Shown: positions 28,056-37,310, counted from the stretch's first letter. The stretch: DNA of 64,000 nucleotides from an uncultured Collinsella sp. (GCA_902470805.1 CABRHX010000004.1:1-64000), one strand, 5' to 3'. Made by a program: numbers and translations. The notes: a model not told the origin generated them from the sequence alone.

Positions 28056-28149
28056 CTGACGGGTCACGTGGCGGCCCTCGCAGGGCCAAAATGATCCGTT
28101 TTCCTCCGTCCACGGGAGATCAAGGGCTGTTACGGATATGGTGACATTT

Positions 28150-28303
28150 CAAAACTATGCCGGTTTACTACGATAAAAATGAGATCCCCGACCACGCGTG
28201 ACTTTTTCGCAAAACTGCAAGCCGTCTACCTGCGATTTTGATTTTGCCAAATGCGGTGTGGTTGGGGGTAGGCGATTTATCGTAGTAAACCGGCATAGTT
28301 TTG
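28150..28303. repeat. Long palindromic element, copy B
   Basis: 154 bp. Outer arms 28150-28177 and 28276-28303 are perfect 28-nt complements (starting CAAAACTATGCCGG), with inner arms CCCGACCAC / GTGGTTGGG. The ~80-bp core resembles copy A (both contain TACCTGCG followed by a T-rich stretch), but the outer arms differ in sequence. Both copies are preceded by a similar CCGTTTTCCTCCGTCC segment. Confidence 0.8.
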
Positions 28304-28334
28304 TTCGCGGCGGCTCCACCGCTCGTTTAAGCGC

Positions 28335-28368
28335 GGGGCCGGTGGGGCATTTTTGCCCCACCGGCCCC
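28335..28368 (-). terminator. Terminator-like hairpin after the Ech operon
   Basis: A perfect 15-bp stem (GGGGCCGGTGGGGCA) with a short loop lies about 10 bp beyond the echF stop. There is no U-tract on the minus strand, so it may be a transcript-stabilising hairpin. Confidence 0.6.
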
Positions 28369-28377
28369 ATCCCAGCG

Positions 28378-28719
28378 CTATTCCGGTTTGGTTTCTACCG
28401 TGGGAGTCTTGTCCGCCGCAACTGGAGTACGAGCGGTGTCCATAGTCAGGCAGTGCTTGGGGCAGCTCTCGATGCACTCACCACACACCACGCAGGCATA
28501 CGGGTCGATCGACCACGTTCCACCCTTGCGATCGACCGCGAGCGCGCCCGCCGGACAGCGACGCGCACACATGCCGCAGCAGATACACACGTCCATGTCG
28601 TTGACGATATGCCCGCGCAAGCGCTCGGGTGCCGCGAGCTTCTCCTGCGGATAGCACACCGTTACCGGCTGCTTGACCATAGAGCCCAAGGCCGTCTTGG
28701 CAAATGTCAGTAAACTCAT
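28378..28719 (-). CDS. Ech-type hydrogenase ferredoxin subunit (EchF)
   Basis: 113 residues. Two [4Fe-4S] motifs, CICCGMCARRCP (45-56) and CVVCGECIESCP (about 75-86), in the NuoI/HycF/EchF arrangement, with an amphipathic N-terminus (SLLTFAKTALGSMV). It is thought to pass electrons from ferredoxin to the small subunit at the membrane's cytoplasmic face. It is the last gene of the operon, 7 bp after the large subunit. The C-terminal ~20 residues are a Thr/Lys tail of no known role. Confidence 0.85.
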   Translation of the reverse strand: MSLLTFAKTALGSMVKQPVTVCYPQEKLAAPERLRGHIVNDMDVCICCGMCARRCPAGALAVDRKGGTWSIDPYACVVCGECIESCPKHCLTMDTARTPVAADKTPTVETKPE

Positions 28720-28726
28720 GCCGCGC

Positions 28727-29815
28727 CTACCTTTCCGTGCAGCTAATGCAGGGGTCGATGGTCAGGATAATCATGGGCACGTTGGCAAGGAGCACGCCCT
28801 GCAGCGCATGCGTCAGACCCGCTAGGTTCTGCGACGTCGGCGTGCGCACGCGGAAACGGTCCAGGTTCTTGGTGCCGTTGCCGCGCACATAGTAATACGC
28901 CTCGCCACGCGGCTGCTCAATCACAACCTCGCCGCGCGCGCCGTCGGCCGGCGTGAGCTTGGTGCGCCCACCGATGCCGTCGTGCGGAATCTTGCCCACA
29001 AGCTCCTTGATAATGTCCATAGCCTGCGTGACCTCGGCACAACGCACCTGGCAGCGGGCATAGCAGTCGCCATCGATGGCAACGATGGGCTCAAACGTGG
29101 CCAGGTCCGCATAGGCGCCGTCGCCAAACATGCGCACGTCATAGTCCACGCCCGAGGCGCGCCCAAACGGGCCGACCATCGACAGATCCAGCGCGTCCTT
29201 TTTGCTGATCACGCCCACGCCATGCAGGCGCTCGCCGCAGCTGGCATCGTCCAAAAACGTATGCACCAGGGCCTCGTAGTCGGGGCGCATGGCATCGAGC
29301 GTCTGGACAATGCCGGCCAGCTCGGAATCCTCGATATCGTGCTTAAGGCCGCCGATCTCGTTGATCGACAGAATCACGCGACCGCCGCAGGTGCTCTCGA
29401 AGATCTTAAGAATCTGCTCGCGCAAGGTCCACGAACGATAGAACAGCGCCTCAAAACCAAAGGCATCGGCGAGCAGTCCCAGCCACAGCAGGTGCGAGTG
29501 AATGCGCGAAAGCTCGTGCAAAATAGTGCGGATATACTGCACGCGGCCGGGCACCTCGATGTCGAGCATGCGCTCGCAGGCGCTGGCATAGCCGCAGCTG
29601 TGGCCCACGGCGCAAATGCCGCAGATGCGCTCGGCGATGTAGCCAAACTGGTGCATGTCACGCTTTTCGGTGAGCTTCTCGAGTCCGCGGTGCACAAAAC
29701 CGATCTGCGGAATTGCCTCGATGACGCGGTCGTCCTCGATCACCAGGTCCAGATGAAGCGGCTCGGGCAGCACCGGGTGCTGCGGGCCAAACGGAATGAC
29801 GGAGCGATGAGCCAT
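28727..29815 (-). CDS. Ech-type [NiFe] hydrogenase large subunit (EchE)
   Basis: 362 residues, homologous to NuoD/HycE. Both nickel-binding pairs are present: RICGICAVGH (C65, C68) and the C-terminal DPCISC (C356, C359). This marks it as a hydrogenase and not a complex I subunit, where these cysteines are lost. The protein ends three residues after the last cysteine (TER), so no removable C-terminal extension is encoded and maturation would not need a protease of the HycI type. Group 4 family; forms H2 with electrons from ferredoxin. Confidence 0.92.
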   Translation of the reverse strand: MAHRSVIPFGPQHPVLPEPLHLDLVIEDDRVIEAIPQIGFVHRGLEKLTEKRDMHQFGYIAERICGICAVGHSCGYASACERMLDIEVPGRVQYIRTILHELSRIHSHLLWLGLLADAFGFEALFYRSWTLREQILKIFESTCGGRVILSINEIGGLKHDIEDSELAGIVQTLDAMRPDYEALVHTFLDDASCGERLHGVGVISKKDALDLSMVGPFGRASGVDYDVRMFGDGAYADLATFEPIVAIDGDCYARCQVRCAEVTQAMDIIKELVGKIPHDGIGGRTKLTPADGARGEVVIEQPRGEAYYYVRGNGTKNLDRFRVRTPTSQNLAGLTHALQGVLLANVPMIILTIDPCISCTER

Positions 29816-29820
29816 GGACC

Positions 29821-30522
29821 TTACGCCTCCTTTTTCTGCTTGTCGCGGGCGGCCTTGGCGGCAAGCGCCGCGCGGACCTTGGCCGCTTTCTCGGGATCCA
29901 TGGCAGCGAGCTTTGCCTCCATCTCGGCAGCCTTGAGCGCGGCCTTCGCAGCAGCCTCATCGTGCTGAGCATCGGAGCCGGCAGCCGCAGCGGGCTGGGC
30001 GGCAGCAGCACTCGCAGCGCCCTCCCCCGCAGCGGCCGTGGCAGCAGCAGCCCTCTCGGCCGCGGCCTTGCGCGCCTTGGCCTCGGCGGCGGCACGGACC
30101 TTCATGGCTTTCTCGCGCGCGGCCTTCACCTCGGGCGTGATAACGCTCATGGGTTCTGCAGTCGAGACCTGGTAGAAAAAGCCGTTAAAGTCGACCTGCA
30201 TGTCAGTGATGGCAAGACCAAACAGGTCGTGAGCCTCATTTTCAAACGGGAACACCGCCGGATAATATGAGCTGATGGACGGAATCTCCTGGTACTGGTC
30301 GATGCCCTCAACCACCAGGTTCTCGATCGCATAGCTCCCGTCCTGCGCAATATGCTCCTGAGCAGCACGAACGTTGATAAACGTATAGACCAAGCGGTAC
30401 GAGCCGTCATCTACGTTGCGCTCAGCGTGCATTTGCACAAAGCGCGCGCCGACGCCCTTGAGCGCCTGGACATGCGACAGGAGCTCGTCGATCCCGACGG
30501 TGGTATAGATAGCCTTTTGCAT
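29821..30522 (-). CDS. Ech-type hydrogenase NuoC-like subunit (EchD)
   Basis: 233 residues. The first ~130 resemble the 30-kDa NuoC/HycE-N family, with YPAVFPFENEAHDLFGLAI as the conserved stretch. The remaining ~100 residues are an Ala/Lys/Glu-rich, highly charged helical tail that family members do not usually have; it may extend from the complex as a coiled coil. The start overlaps the echC stop by one base. It bridges the large and small subunits in this family. Confidence 0.85.
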   Translation of the reverse strand: MQKAIYTTVGIDELLSHVQALKGVGARFVQMHAERNVDDGSYRLVYTFINVRAAQEHIAQDGSYAIENLVVEGIDQYQEIPSISSYYPAVFPFENEAHDLFGLAITDMQVDFNGFFYQVSTAEPMSVITPEVKAAREKAMKVRAAAEAKARKAAAERAAAATAAAGEGAASAAAAQPAAAAGSDAQHDEAAAKAALKAAEMEAKLAAMDPEKAAKVRAALAAKAARDKQKKEA

Positions 30523-31109
30523 TACTCGGCCTCCTTTGCAGCGGCGGGTGCAGCGGACTTCCCGTCAGGCGCGTCACCGGCGGCCCCAGCCCCGGCCCCC
30601 GCAGCCACAAACCCGTCCTCGCCCAGCTCAACGCCACCGTCCCAGGTAGCGGCACCGCCCACGGTGAGCGGGTCGCCGCCGGCGCGCATCACGGCCTCCT
30701 TCTGGTCCAGGATGCCGCACGCCTCCACGATGGCATCGATCACGGTCTCGGGACGAATGGCGCACCCGGGCGCGTACACATCCACGGGAATCGCGCGGTC
30801 CACGCCGCCGATCACGTTATAGGCATCGCGGAACACGCCGCCCGAACACGCGCAGATACCGCAAGCCACCACGCACTTGGGCTCGAGCATCTGGTTGTAG
30901 ATCTGGCGCACGACGGGCAGGTTCTGGGCATTGACCGACCCCGTCACCAAAAAGATATCCGCATGCTTGGGGTTGCCGGTGTTGACCACGCCAAAACGCT
31001 CCGCATCGAACAGCGGCGTGAGCGAGGCCAGCACCTCGATATCGCATCCGTTGCAACTCGAGCCGTCGTAATGAATAACCCACGGCGAGCGCGACATTTT
31101 ATGATCCAT
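30522..31109 (-). CDS. Ech-type hydrogenase small subunit (EchC)
   Basis: 195 residues, NuoB/EchC family. SSCNGCDIEV (C19, C22), VACGICACSGG and YAPGCAIRPE supply the four cysteines of the proximal [4Fe-4S] cluster. The last ~45 residues are an Ala/Gly-rich tail. It starts 12 bp after the EchAB fusion stop and overlaps echD. Confidence 0.92.
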   Translation of the reverse strand: MDHKMSRSPWVIHYDGSSCNGCDIEVLASLTPLFDAERFGVVNTGNPKHADIFLVTGSVNAQNLPVVRQIYNQMLEPKCVVACGICACSGGVFRDAYNVIGGVDRAIPVDVYAPGCAIRPETVIDAIVEACGILDQKEAVMRAGGDPLTVGGAATWDGGVELGEDGFVAAGAGAGAAGDAPDGKSAAPAAAKEAE

Positions 31110-31121
31110 GGATGCCGCCTC

Positions 31122-34004
31122 CTAAATAAATACGTCGACGAGGATGGGCATAAGGTTGAGCAGGCCAAACACCAGCGCCACGCCCCATCCGAGCCTAAAG
31201 CAGCTGCGCCAGGTGCTGCGTGCGAAGGTGTTGTCGATCAGGACCTCGACAAAATACGTCGCGGCCATCACGACCAGGGCTACAACCCTGCTCACGGGGT
31301 TGTCCCAAACAAAGAACATGCCCACCCACATCAAAAACAGCACGGTCTCGCACCAGTGCATAAGGGTCATCTTGGCCAGCGTGCCGCCGCTCATCTCGGT
31401 GGCGACGCCCTGGACGATCTCCTGATGCGCGTGATGCGAGTACGAAAGGTCAAACGGCGACTTGCGCAGCTTGATGGTAAGCACCGCGAGCAGCGCGAGG
31501 AAAATGGGCGCGCTGTACACGATGATGGGGGCCGACTGCCCCGTCACGGCGATGGAATCGAAGCTGTCGGTGGCAAGGTACAGGCCCACGCTCATCAGCA
31601 GAACGGCGGGCTCGTAGCTCATAACCTGCAGCAACTCGCGATCGGCGCCGACCTGCGCAAACGGGCTTTGCGTCGAGGCGGACGCCAGCACCACAAAGAT
31701 CGCGGCGAGCGTCACCATAAAAGCGCACAGCAGCGTGTTGGAGCCCGACACAAAGATGCCGCCGCCCACGACGGTAAAGATGAGCGCGCACGCCATATAG
31801 GTATCGTCCATGGTGTTTACGCTGGCAGGGGCCTTGCGCAGCAGTTTGGCAACGTCGTAGAAGGGCTGCAGCAGGCGCGGGCCCACGCGGCCCTGCATGC
31901 GAGCCGAAAGTTTGCGGTCAACGCCGTCGATCAGGCCGCCCACAAACGGCGCCAACAGGGCAAACGCCACGGTACCAATAAAGATGCCCACGACACCCGA
32001 ACCTTCAAAATACTTGCCGCGCAACACCGAGGGCGCGCTCATGGCAAGTCTCTCGGGCCCAATCCACGCGCAACACAGCAGCGCAAACAAGATAATGCTG
32101 CAACACACGACGCTACCCGCGGGGCCAATACGCTTCTCGCCAAGGGCGTCCTCCGAGTACCAATTGCGCTTTTCGGCCTTCACCTCGTGTCCCATCGAGC
32201 CGCGGAAATGGCGGTAATTGTCGGTTCCCACGCCCGAAAGATATACGTTTACGTGCGGTTTGTTGCTCACGCGGAATGAAGTCAGCAGCACCACGGCGAT
32301 AAACGCCACGATAACCACCATCAGATACATGGAGTCCTTGCCAATAACGTATGGCACGCGGCCAAACACCATGGCCAAGTAAGGCGACACCAGGCCGCTC
32401 GAGATGAGCGGGAACGCCACGCAGCAAAGAATCAGCAGCGCGGCGATGGTGTTGAGGGCCATCCATTCGGTCTTATGGACATTGACCTCAACGTTTTGAG
32501 CCGTGGGGTCGACGCCCGAAAGCTTGGCAAGCCATTTACCCCAGAAGAAGAACGTCGCGGCCGAGCCAAAGGCAAGCACCATGATCATGAGCACGTTGCC
32601 GGTCTGCGCAAACGCCACCAGGGCGCCCCACTTGGACACGAGCATGCCAAACGGCGCCACGAACATGCCCATAATGCCCAGCATCATCAGGCGCGTCAGG
32701 TGCGGCATGCGGCTGAACATACCGTCCATGTCCTCGATATTGCGGCTGCCGATATGATGCTCGGCGGTGCCCACGCACAGGAACAGCAGCGACTTGGCCA
32801 CCGTGTGGAACAGGATCAGGAAGATCGCGGCCCACACGGCCTCGGGCGCGCCGACGCCCAGGCAGGCACTGATAAGGCCCAAGTTGGAAATGGTGGAGTA
32901 CGCGAGCACGCGTTTGGCGTTGCTCTGCGAGATGGCCATGAGGGCAGCGAGCAAAAACGTGATGGCACCCACACTCGTGACCATAAAGCCAGTCACGGGA
33001 TAGATGGCATAGAGCGGGCTGAGCTTGACCATCAGGAACACGCCGGCCTTGACCATGGTGGACGAGTGCAGCAGGGCGCTCGTGGGCGTGGGGGCAACCA
33101 TGGCACCCAACAGCCAAGTGTGGAACGGCATCTGTGCGGCCTTGGTGAGTGCGGCGAGCGACAACAGGATGACCGGCATCACCAGCAGCGCGGACTGCGC
33201 GGTTCCGGCGCCGGAAAGCTCGATCATGCCCGAGATGGTCAGCGGCATGCCGTTAACGTACAGATACATGAGTCCGGCCAAAAACGCGATGCCGCCCAGC
33301 ATGTTTAGGATAATCTGGGTAAAGGCGTTCTTGATGGCCTCGGGCGTGCGCGTGTAGCCAATCATAAGGAACGAGCACACGGTGGTGATTTCCCAGCCGC
33401 AGAACAGCCACTCGAGGTTGTCGCTCGTCACGATGACGAACATGGCCGAGAGGAACAGGAACATAAGCGCCAGGAACTGCGGGCGACGGTCGGGCGCGGT
33501 CTGCCCGCGCAGCGCGGCCTCGTGCTCATCGTGCGCTTGGAAGTCCTTCATATAACCCAAGGCATACACGCAGATGAGGCTGCCGACGATGCCGACGGCG
33601 AGGACCATGATCACGCTCATGTAGTCTAGGTAGAGTGGCGTCGCCGTGACGGCTTCGGCCGCGGGCAGCGTCATGGCCGCAAAGGCGAGCGAACCCACCA
33701 GCTGGACTACGCCGAGCACCGTGGTAAGCGCGTTCCTGTATTTGAACGCGTTGTACAGGATGACGGCGCACAGAATTATGTCGATGACGGAGCTGATGAT
33801 CGAGAGCACATGCGAGGTGCCGGGGGCAACCTCAAAGCTCTGCGGCCCCGTGCCAAAAAACATGACGGCGACTACAACTGTCACCGCCATAATAATGCCG
33901 GAACCTATGAGCCCCACCGCATCGCGGGCACGGTCACCGCGCGCAAGCAGCATGCCCAGCGCCGGTACCAGCGGAAACAGGGTAAGGAAATACAGTAGCG
34001 TCAT
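31122..34004 (-). CDS. EchA-EchB fusion: antiporter-like and NuoH-like membrane subunits in one protein
   Basis: 960 residues. Residues 1 to about 640 are a NuoL/EchA-like proton or sodium antiporter subunit with ~15 helices (FTQIILNMLGGIAFLAGLMY; PFHTWLLGAMVAPTPTSALL with the family's conserved His/Lys/Pro region). Residues about 650-960 are a NuoH/EchB-like subunit with DRKLSARMQGRVGPRLLQPF, the loop facing the hydrogenase module. In known Ech complexes these are two genes; here one uninterrupted frame joins them. First gene of the operon; GGGGGAG precedes ATG 34004. Couples ferredoxin oxidation to ion pumping. Confidence 0.88.
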   Translation of the reverse strand: MTLLYFLTLFPLVPALGMLLARGDRARDAVGLIGSGIIMAVTVVVAVMFFGTGPQSFEVAPGTSHVLSIISSVIDIILCAVILYNAFKYRNALTTVLGVVQLVGSLAFAAMTLPAAEAVTATPLYLDYMSVIMVLAVGIVGSLICVYALGYMKDFQAHDEHEAALRGQTAPDRRPQFLALMFLFLSAMFVIVTSDNLEWLFCGWEITTVCSFLMIGYTRTPEAIKNAFTQIILNMLGGIAFLAGLMYLYVNGMPLTISGMIELSGAGTAQSALLVMPVILLSLAALTKAAQMPFHTWLLGAMVAPTPTSALLHSSTMVKAGVFLMVKLSPLYAIYPVTGFMVTSVGAITFLLAALMAISQSNAKRVLAYSTISNLGLISACLGVGAPEAVWAAIFLILFHTVAKSLLFLCVGTAEHHIGSRNIEDMDGMFSRMPHLTRLMMLGIMGMFVAPFGMLVSKWGALVAFAQTGNVLMIMVLAFGSAATFFFWGKWLAKLSGVDPTAQNVEVNVHKTEWMALNTIAALLILCCVAFPLISSGLVSPYLAMVFGRVPYVIGKDSMYLMVVIVAFIAVVLLTSFRVSNKPHVNVYLSGVGTDNYRHFRGSMGHEVKAEKRNWYSEDALGEKRIGPAGSVVCCSIILFALLCCAWIGPERLAMSAPSVLRGKYFEGSGVVGIFIGTVAFALLAPFVGGLIDGVDRKLSARMQGRVGPRLLQPFYDVAKLLRKAPASVNTMDDTYMACALIFTVVGGGIFVSGSNTLLCAFMVTLAAIFVVLASASTQSPFAQVGADRELLQVMSYEPAVLLMSVGLYLATDSFDSIAVTGQSAPIIVYSAPIFLALLAVLTIKLRKSPFDLSYSHHAHQEIVQGVATEMSGGTLAKMTLMHWCETVLFLMWVGMFFVWDNPVSRVVALVVMAATYFVEVLIDNTFARSTWRSCFRLGWGVALVFGLLNLMPILVDVFI

Positions 34005-34254
34005 ACCATCACTCCCCCATGCAAAAACGCTGCAATTGTTTAACGTTATAGCTCAGTTGAGGAGTAGCGGCGGCGGGTTTTCGGTCAACTGGGGAGTTTT
34101 AGGCGTACGGGGTAAGGAGTCTGTCCGCTTTGGAGCAGAGAGGCGACGCTCCCCCTATCGCGGCGGCGGGCGCACGGGCCACTGCGCGCGGTTTATTAAC
34201 CACTTTGGAGGATGTTCCAGTAGGCTCACGACGGTCCAAAAAGTTAGCGCGGCA

Positions 34255-34279
34255 AGAAAAATGCGCCCCTGTGGGCGCA
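34255..34279 (-). terminator. Terminator of the HTH gene
   Basis: Stem TGCGCCC / GGGCGCA (34262-34268 with 34273-34279) followed on the minus strand by TTTTTCTTG, just beyond the stop at 34292. Confidence 0.8.
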
Positions 34280-34291
34280 CCATCCCGTTCG

Positions 34292-34696
34292 CTATTCCGC
34301 CTTTTTAACGCGCGGCTTGCGACCGCGCGGCTTATCGACCAGCGCGGACTCACCGCTCTCGCGATACTGGCGGCACCAAGCCTTGACCGAAGACTCGCTG
34401 GGAATCTTGTGCTTGATCATGGCCTCGCGAACCGTTAAGCCGTTTTCCAAGCGGTCCTTGACCACGGCGAGCTTAACTTCGTACGAATAGGTGTGATGAT
34501 GCGAACCGGCGTTGAGAACGGCGTCGGCACCGCCCACGGCATACGCGCGGGCCCACTGACGAGCCGTGGCCTGGGGAATGCCAAGCTCCGCGGCGAGGGC
34601 GCGATGACCGACCCCCTCTTGGAGGATCTCGACGGCGCGCTGCCTAACCTCGGGCGCATGCGTGCGAGTCCTAGTTGCTTCCGACATACCTGCCAC
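34292..34696 (-). CDS. Orphan transposase-like helix-turn-helix protein
   Basis: 134 residues with two helix-turn-helix regions (about 14-55, QRAVEILQEGVGHRALAAEL; and 72-115, VKDRLENGLTVREAMIKHKI) and a basic tail (RGRKPRVKK). This matches the DNA-binding half (OrfA / HTH_28-like) of IS3-family transposases. No catalytic OrfB and no flanking inverted repeats are seen, so it is either a domesticated regulator or a remnant. It lies upstream of the Ech operon, on the same strand. Confidence 0.7.
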   Translation of the reverse strand: MAGMSEATRTRTHAPEVRQRAVEILQEGVGHRALAAELGIPQATARQWARAYAVGGADAVLNAGSHHHTYSYEVKLAVVKDRLENGLTVREAMIKHKIPSESSVKAWCRQYRESGESALVDKPRGRKPRVKKAE

Positions 34697-35021
34697 TTCT
34701 TAGCCTTAACCGTTAATCTGCTTTCTTACGTGCAAGTTAGATAGTAGCATTTTACTGTTTGCTCAAAGCAGTTAATTAAAATAGACGCGGCGTTATCTGG
34801 GCATTTGGCACCAAATTACGACATTTCTTTATCGATTATTTACGCTGGTAGCTGACTCGCAGCTAATCGTCATTCGCTTGTCAACAAAATTGGCATCTCT
34901 CTATGTCCTTTGGTATAGAGGATATAGTTATTAACCCCTCCCCCCAATAATTTTGAGTGATCTGCAAGACAGTAGACGTCCTCACTCCTCATGATTACCG
35001 CGCATTGCCATCCACCGGAGC
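34697..35021. other. Intergenic region without recognisable gene
   Basis: 325 bp, more AT-rich than its surroundings, between the HTH gene and the oxidoreductase terminator. I see no convincing ORF, RNA or repeat. AT-rich stretches near 34740-34840 could hold the HTH gene's promoter. Confidence 0.5.
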
Positions 35022-35062
35022 AAAACAAAAAGGGCGGGACCTGCTGCGCTTGCAGACCCCGC
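35022..35062 (-). terminator. Terminator of the oxidoreductase gene
   Basis: On the minus strand, GCGGGGTCTGC and GCAGCAGGTCCCGC form a stem followed by CCTTTTTGTTTTG. It lies about 75 bp past the stop at 35138. Confidence 0.8.
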
Positions 35063-35137
35063 ACCGGTTGACACCCGACGGGACACAGCCGGGCGAGACG
35101 GATCCGTGCTACCGCCCCGCCTGGCCGCGATGTTCAA

Positions 35138-37168
35138 CTACAGCTCGTTGGCCGCGTGATACGCCGTGCGAATGGCGCTCGCGATGTCGGCGGTGCGCTC
35201 ACCCGAGCAGTCGCCCACGCAGGTCACGGGCACCGTCACGCCATCCAGGTCAAACGCGTTGGCCTTGGAGCCCACGGCCATCACCACGTAATCGCAGGCG
35301 ATCTTCACCGGCTCCTCGGCGCCGTCCTCGGTGGTGCGAACAGCCTCCACGCCCTCGTCGGTAATGGCGGTCAGGCGGGTCTTCACGTGCTGCTCCACGT
35401 TGTGCTCGGCAAAGTCGCTCATAATCAGCGGCAGAATGGTCTCGGACTCGCCCGCGGCAATCTTGTCGAGCATCTCCACGATCGCCACCTCGCAGCCGTG
35501 CTGCAGCAGATACTCGGCAGTCTCGGTGCCCACCAGGCCACCGCCAATGACGGCGACGCGGCCGCTGAGCTCCACCTTGCCGGCCAGCACGTCCCAGCTC
35601 GAGACGACCTTCTCCGAGTCGGCACCCGGAACGGGGATGACCACGTCGTGCGCGCCCACGGCCACAATCGCGGCGTCGGCGGCGTTGAGGTCCTCAGCGG
35701 TAGCGGCATGGTTGAGCTCAACCTTCACACCCAGGTCAGGCAGAATCTTCTCGTAATACTCGACCGAGCGCATGATCTCGTCCTTGCGCGGGGGCGCGGC
35801 CGCCAGCACAATCTGGCCGCCCAGATGGTCGCTCGCCTCGTAAACGGTCACGTCGTAGCCGCGCTTGGCCGCCACGCGCGCGGCCTCCAGGCCGGCGATG
35901 CCGCCGCCCACCACGGCAATCTTCTTGTCGACCTCGCCCGGCTTAATGGCGATGGTCGCCTCGTCGCCGTTCTCGGCGTTGAGCACGCACGAAATGTACT
36001 TGCGGTTTTGAATCGCGTCGACGCAACCCTTGTTGCAGTTGAGGCACTCGCGGATGGGCTCGCCCGTGGCAGCCTTCAGCGCAATGTCGGGGTCGCACAT
36101 GAGCGAGCGGCCATAGGCGATGATGTCGGCGGCGCCGTCTTCCAGAATCTTCTCGCCGGCCTCGACCGAGACAACACGGCCGACGGTTGCCACCGGCACG
36201 GAGACCAGGGCCTTGACGCGCTCGGCCACGGGCAGCGTCCAGTTGTAGGGCATGGCGCCCATGGGCGGAATGGTGTCGCCCATGTTGCCGGTGTGGTTGG
36301 CCTGCGCGACCTGGATCATGTCGATGCCCGCGCCCTCGAGCAGCTTGGCAAACTCGCAGGCCTCGTCGGGCTGCAGGCCACCCTTGCCGCGCGGCGTGCC
36401 GTCGGGGTTCTCCATGATCACGGGGAGCTTGTACTCCACCATCAGCTGCGGCGCGGCCTCCTTAATGGCGGCGACGACCTCCAGCGCGTAGCGAACGCGG
36501 TTCTCGAACGAGCCGCCGTACTCGTCGGTGCGATGGTTGAGGATGGCCGAGCACAGCGAACCCACCAGACGGTCGCCGTGGACCTCGATGGCATCGATCC
36601 CGGCCTGCTGCGCGCGAGCGGCCGAGGCAGCGATGGCCTCCTTAATCTGGGTGAGCTGCTCCACGCTGGCCTCGTTCACAAAGTGCTGCATGTCGTGGTG
36701 CAGCTTGGCGTATGCCTGGTTGCGGATCTCGTTGGACTCGGCCATCTTGGCGGCAAAGGTCTCCTCGTCGCCGGCGGCCTTGGCCTCCTGCGCGGCCTTG
36801 GCGGCGGCCATGGATCCCATGACCATGCGGCCGACACCGGGCACATCGTACTCGGGGTGGAACAGCTGCAGCGCGACCTTGGCGCCGTGCTTGTGGACGA
36901 CGTCGGCCAGGGCCTTAAACGTGGGGATCTGGGCGTCGGTCGCCAGCTTGGGCGTGGGGCTTGCGGTCATGACGGGAGCAACGTCGCCGATGACGATGTA
37001 GCTCACGCCGCCACGGGCCAGGCGCTCGTAAAAGGCCAGGCTGCGCTCGCCAATGGAGCCGTCGCGCTCCTCGTAACCGGTGGTCAGCGGCGGGAACATA
37101 ATGCGGTTCTTGAGCTCAAGGGGGCCAACCGTAATGGGCTGGAGCAGCTTGGATGCAGGTGCGGTCAT
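35138..37168 (-). CDS. Old-yellow-enzyme family NADH:flavin oxidoreductase with FeS cluster
   Basis: 676 residues in the layout of 2,4-dienoyl-CoA reductase, BaiCD/BaiH and trimethylamine dehydrogenase: an FMN TIM barrel (about 8-365), a [4Fe-4S] motif CLNCNKGC with a further Cys in YISCVLN, and FAD/NAD(P)-binding domains (about 410-676; VVGGGIAGLEAARVA, VIGGGLVGTETAEYL). The barrel motif that is usually HGAHGYLL reads HGDRLVGS, so the proton-donor region differs and the substrate may be unusual. The family in gut anaerobes reduces enoate double bonds of bile acids, cinnamates and plant compounds. ATG 37168 is chosen for GAGAGGA 6 nt upstream. Single gene with its own terminator. Confidence 0.82.
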   Translation of the reverse strand: MTAPASKLLQPITVGPLELKNRIMFPPLTTGYEERDGSIGERSLAFYERLARGGVSYIVIGDVAPVMTASPTPKLATDAQIPTFKALADVVHKHGAKVALQLFHPEYDVPGVGRMVMGSMAAAKAAQEAKAAGDEETFAAKMAESNEIRNQAYAKLHHDMQHFVNEASVEQLTQIKEAIAASAARAQQAGIDAIEVHGDRLVGSLCSAILNHRTDEYGGSFENRVRYALEVVAAIKEAAPQLMVEYKLPVIMENPDGTPRGKGGLQPDEACEFAKLLEGAGIDMIQVAQANHTGNMGDTIPPMGAMPYNWTLPVAERVKALVSVPVATVGRVVSVEAGEKILEDGAADIIAYGRSLMCDPDIALKAATGEPIRECLNCNKGCVDAIQNRKYISCVLNAENGDEATIAIKPGEVDKKIAVVGGGIAGLEAARVAAKRGYDVTVYEASDHLGGQIVLAAAPPRKDEIMRSVEYYEKILPDLGVKVELNHAATAEDLNAADAAIVAVGAHDVVIPVPGADSEKVVSSWDVLAGKVELSGRVAVIGGGLVGTETAEYLLQHGCEVAIVEMLDKIAAGESETILPLIMSDFAEHNVEQHVKTRLTAITDEGVEAVRTTEDGAEEPVKIACDYVVMAVGSKANAFDLDGVTVPVTCVGDCSGERTADIASAIRTAYHAANEL

Positions 37169-37310
37169 GGACATTCCTCTCTTGTAGGCGCGGCGGCGAT
37201 GGTGCCGCGTAGTTGTCTAGAGGATATGGCATGAGAGCACGACGGCACAACGGAAATCGGCGGATAGCAGGTAGCGGTAGGTGGATGGGGCGGGGCGGCC
37301 CGTCGGTTTG

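Noticed and set aside
28727..34004. NADH dehydrogenase (complex I)
   Set aside because: The large subunit keeps both CxxC pairs that bind nickel, and the NADH-binding NuoEFG subunits are absent, so it is an Ech-type hydrogenase.
34292..34696. Complete insertion sequence
   Set aside because: No catalytic transposase frame, terminal inverted repeats or target-site duplication could be found around the HTH gene.
35156..37234. 692-codon open frame antisense to the oxidoreductase
   Set aside because: It is the mirror of a clear flavin enzyme, with no motif and no ribosome-binding site.
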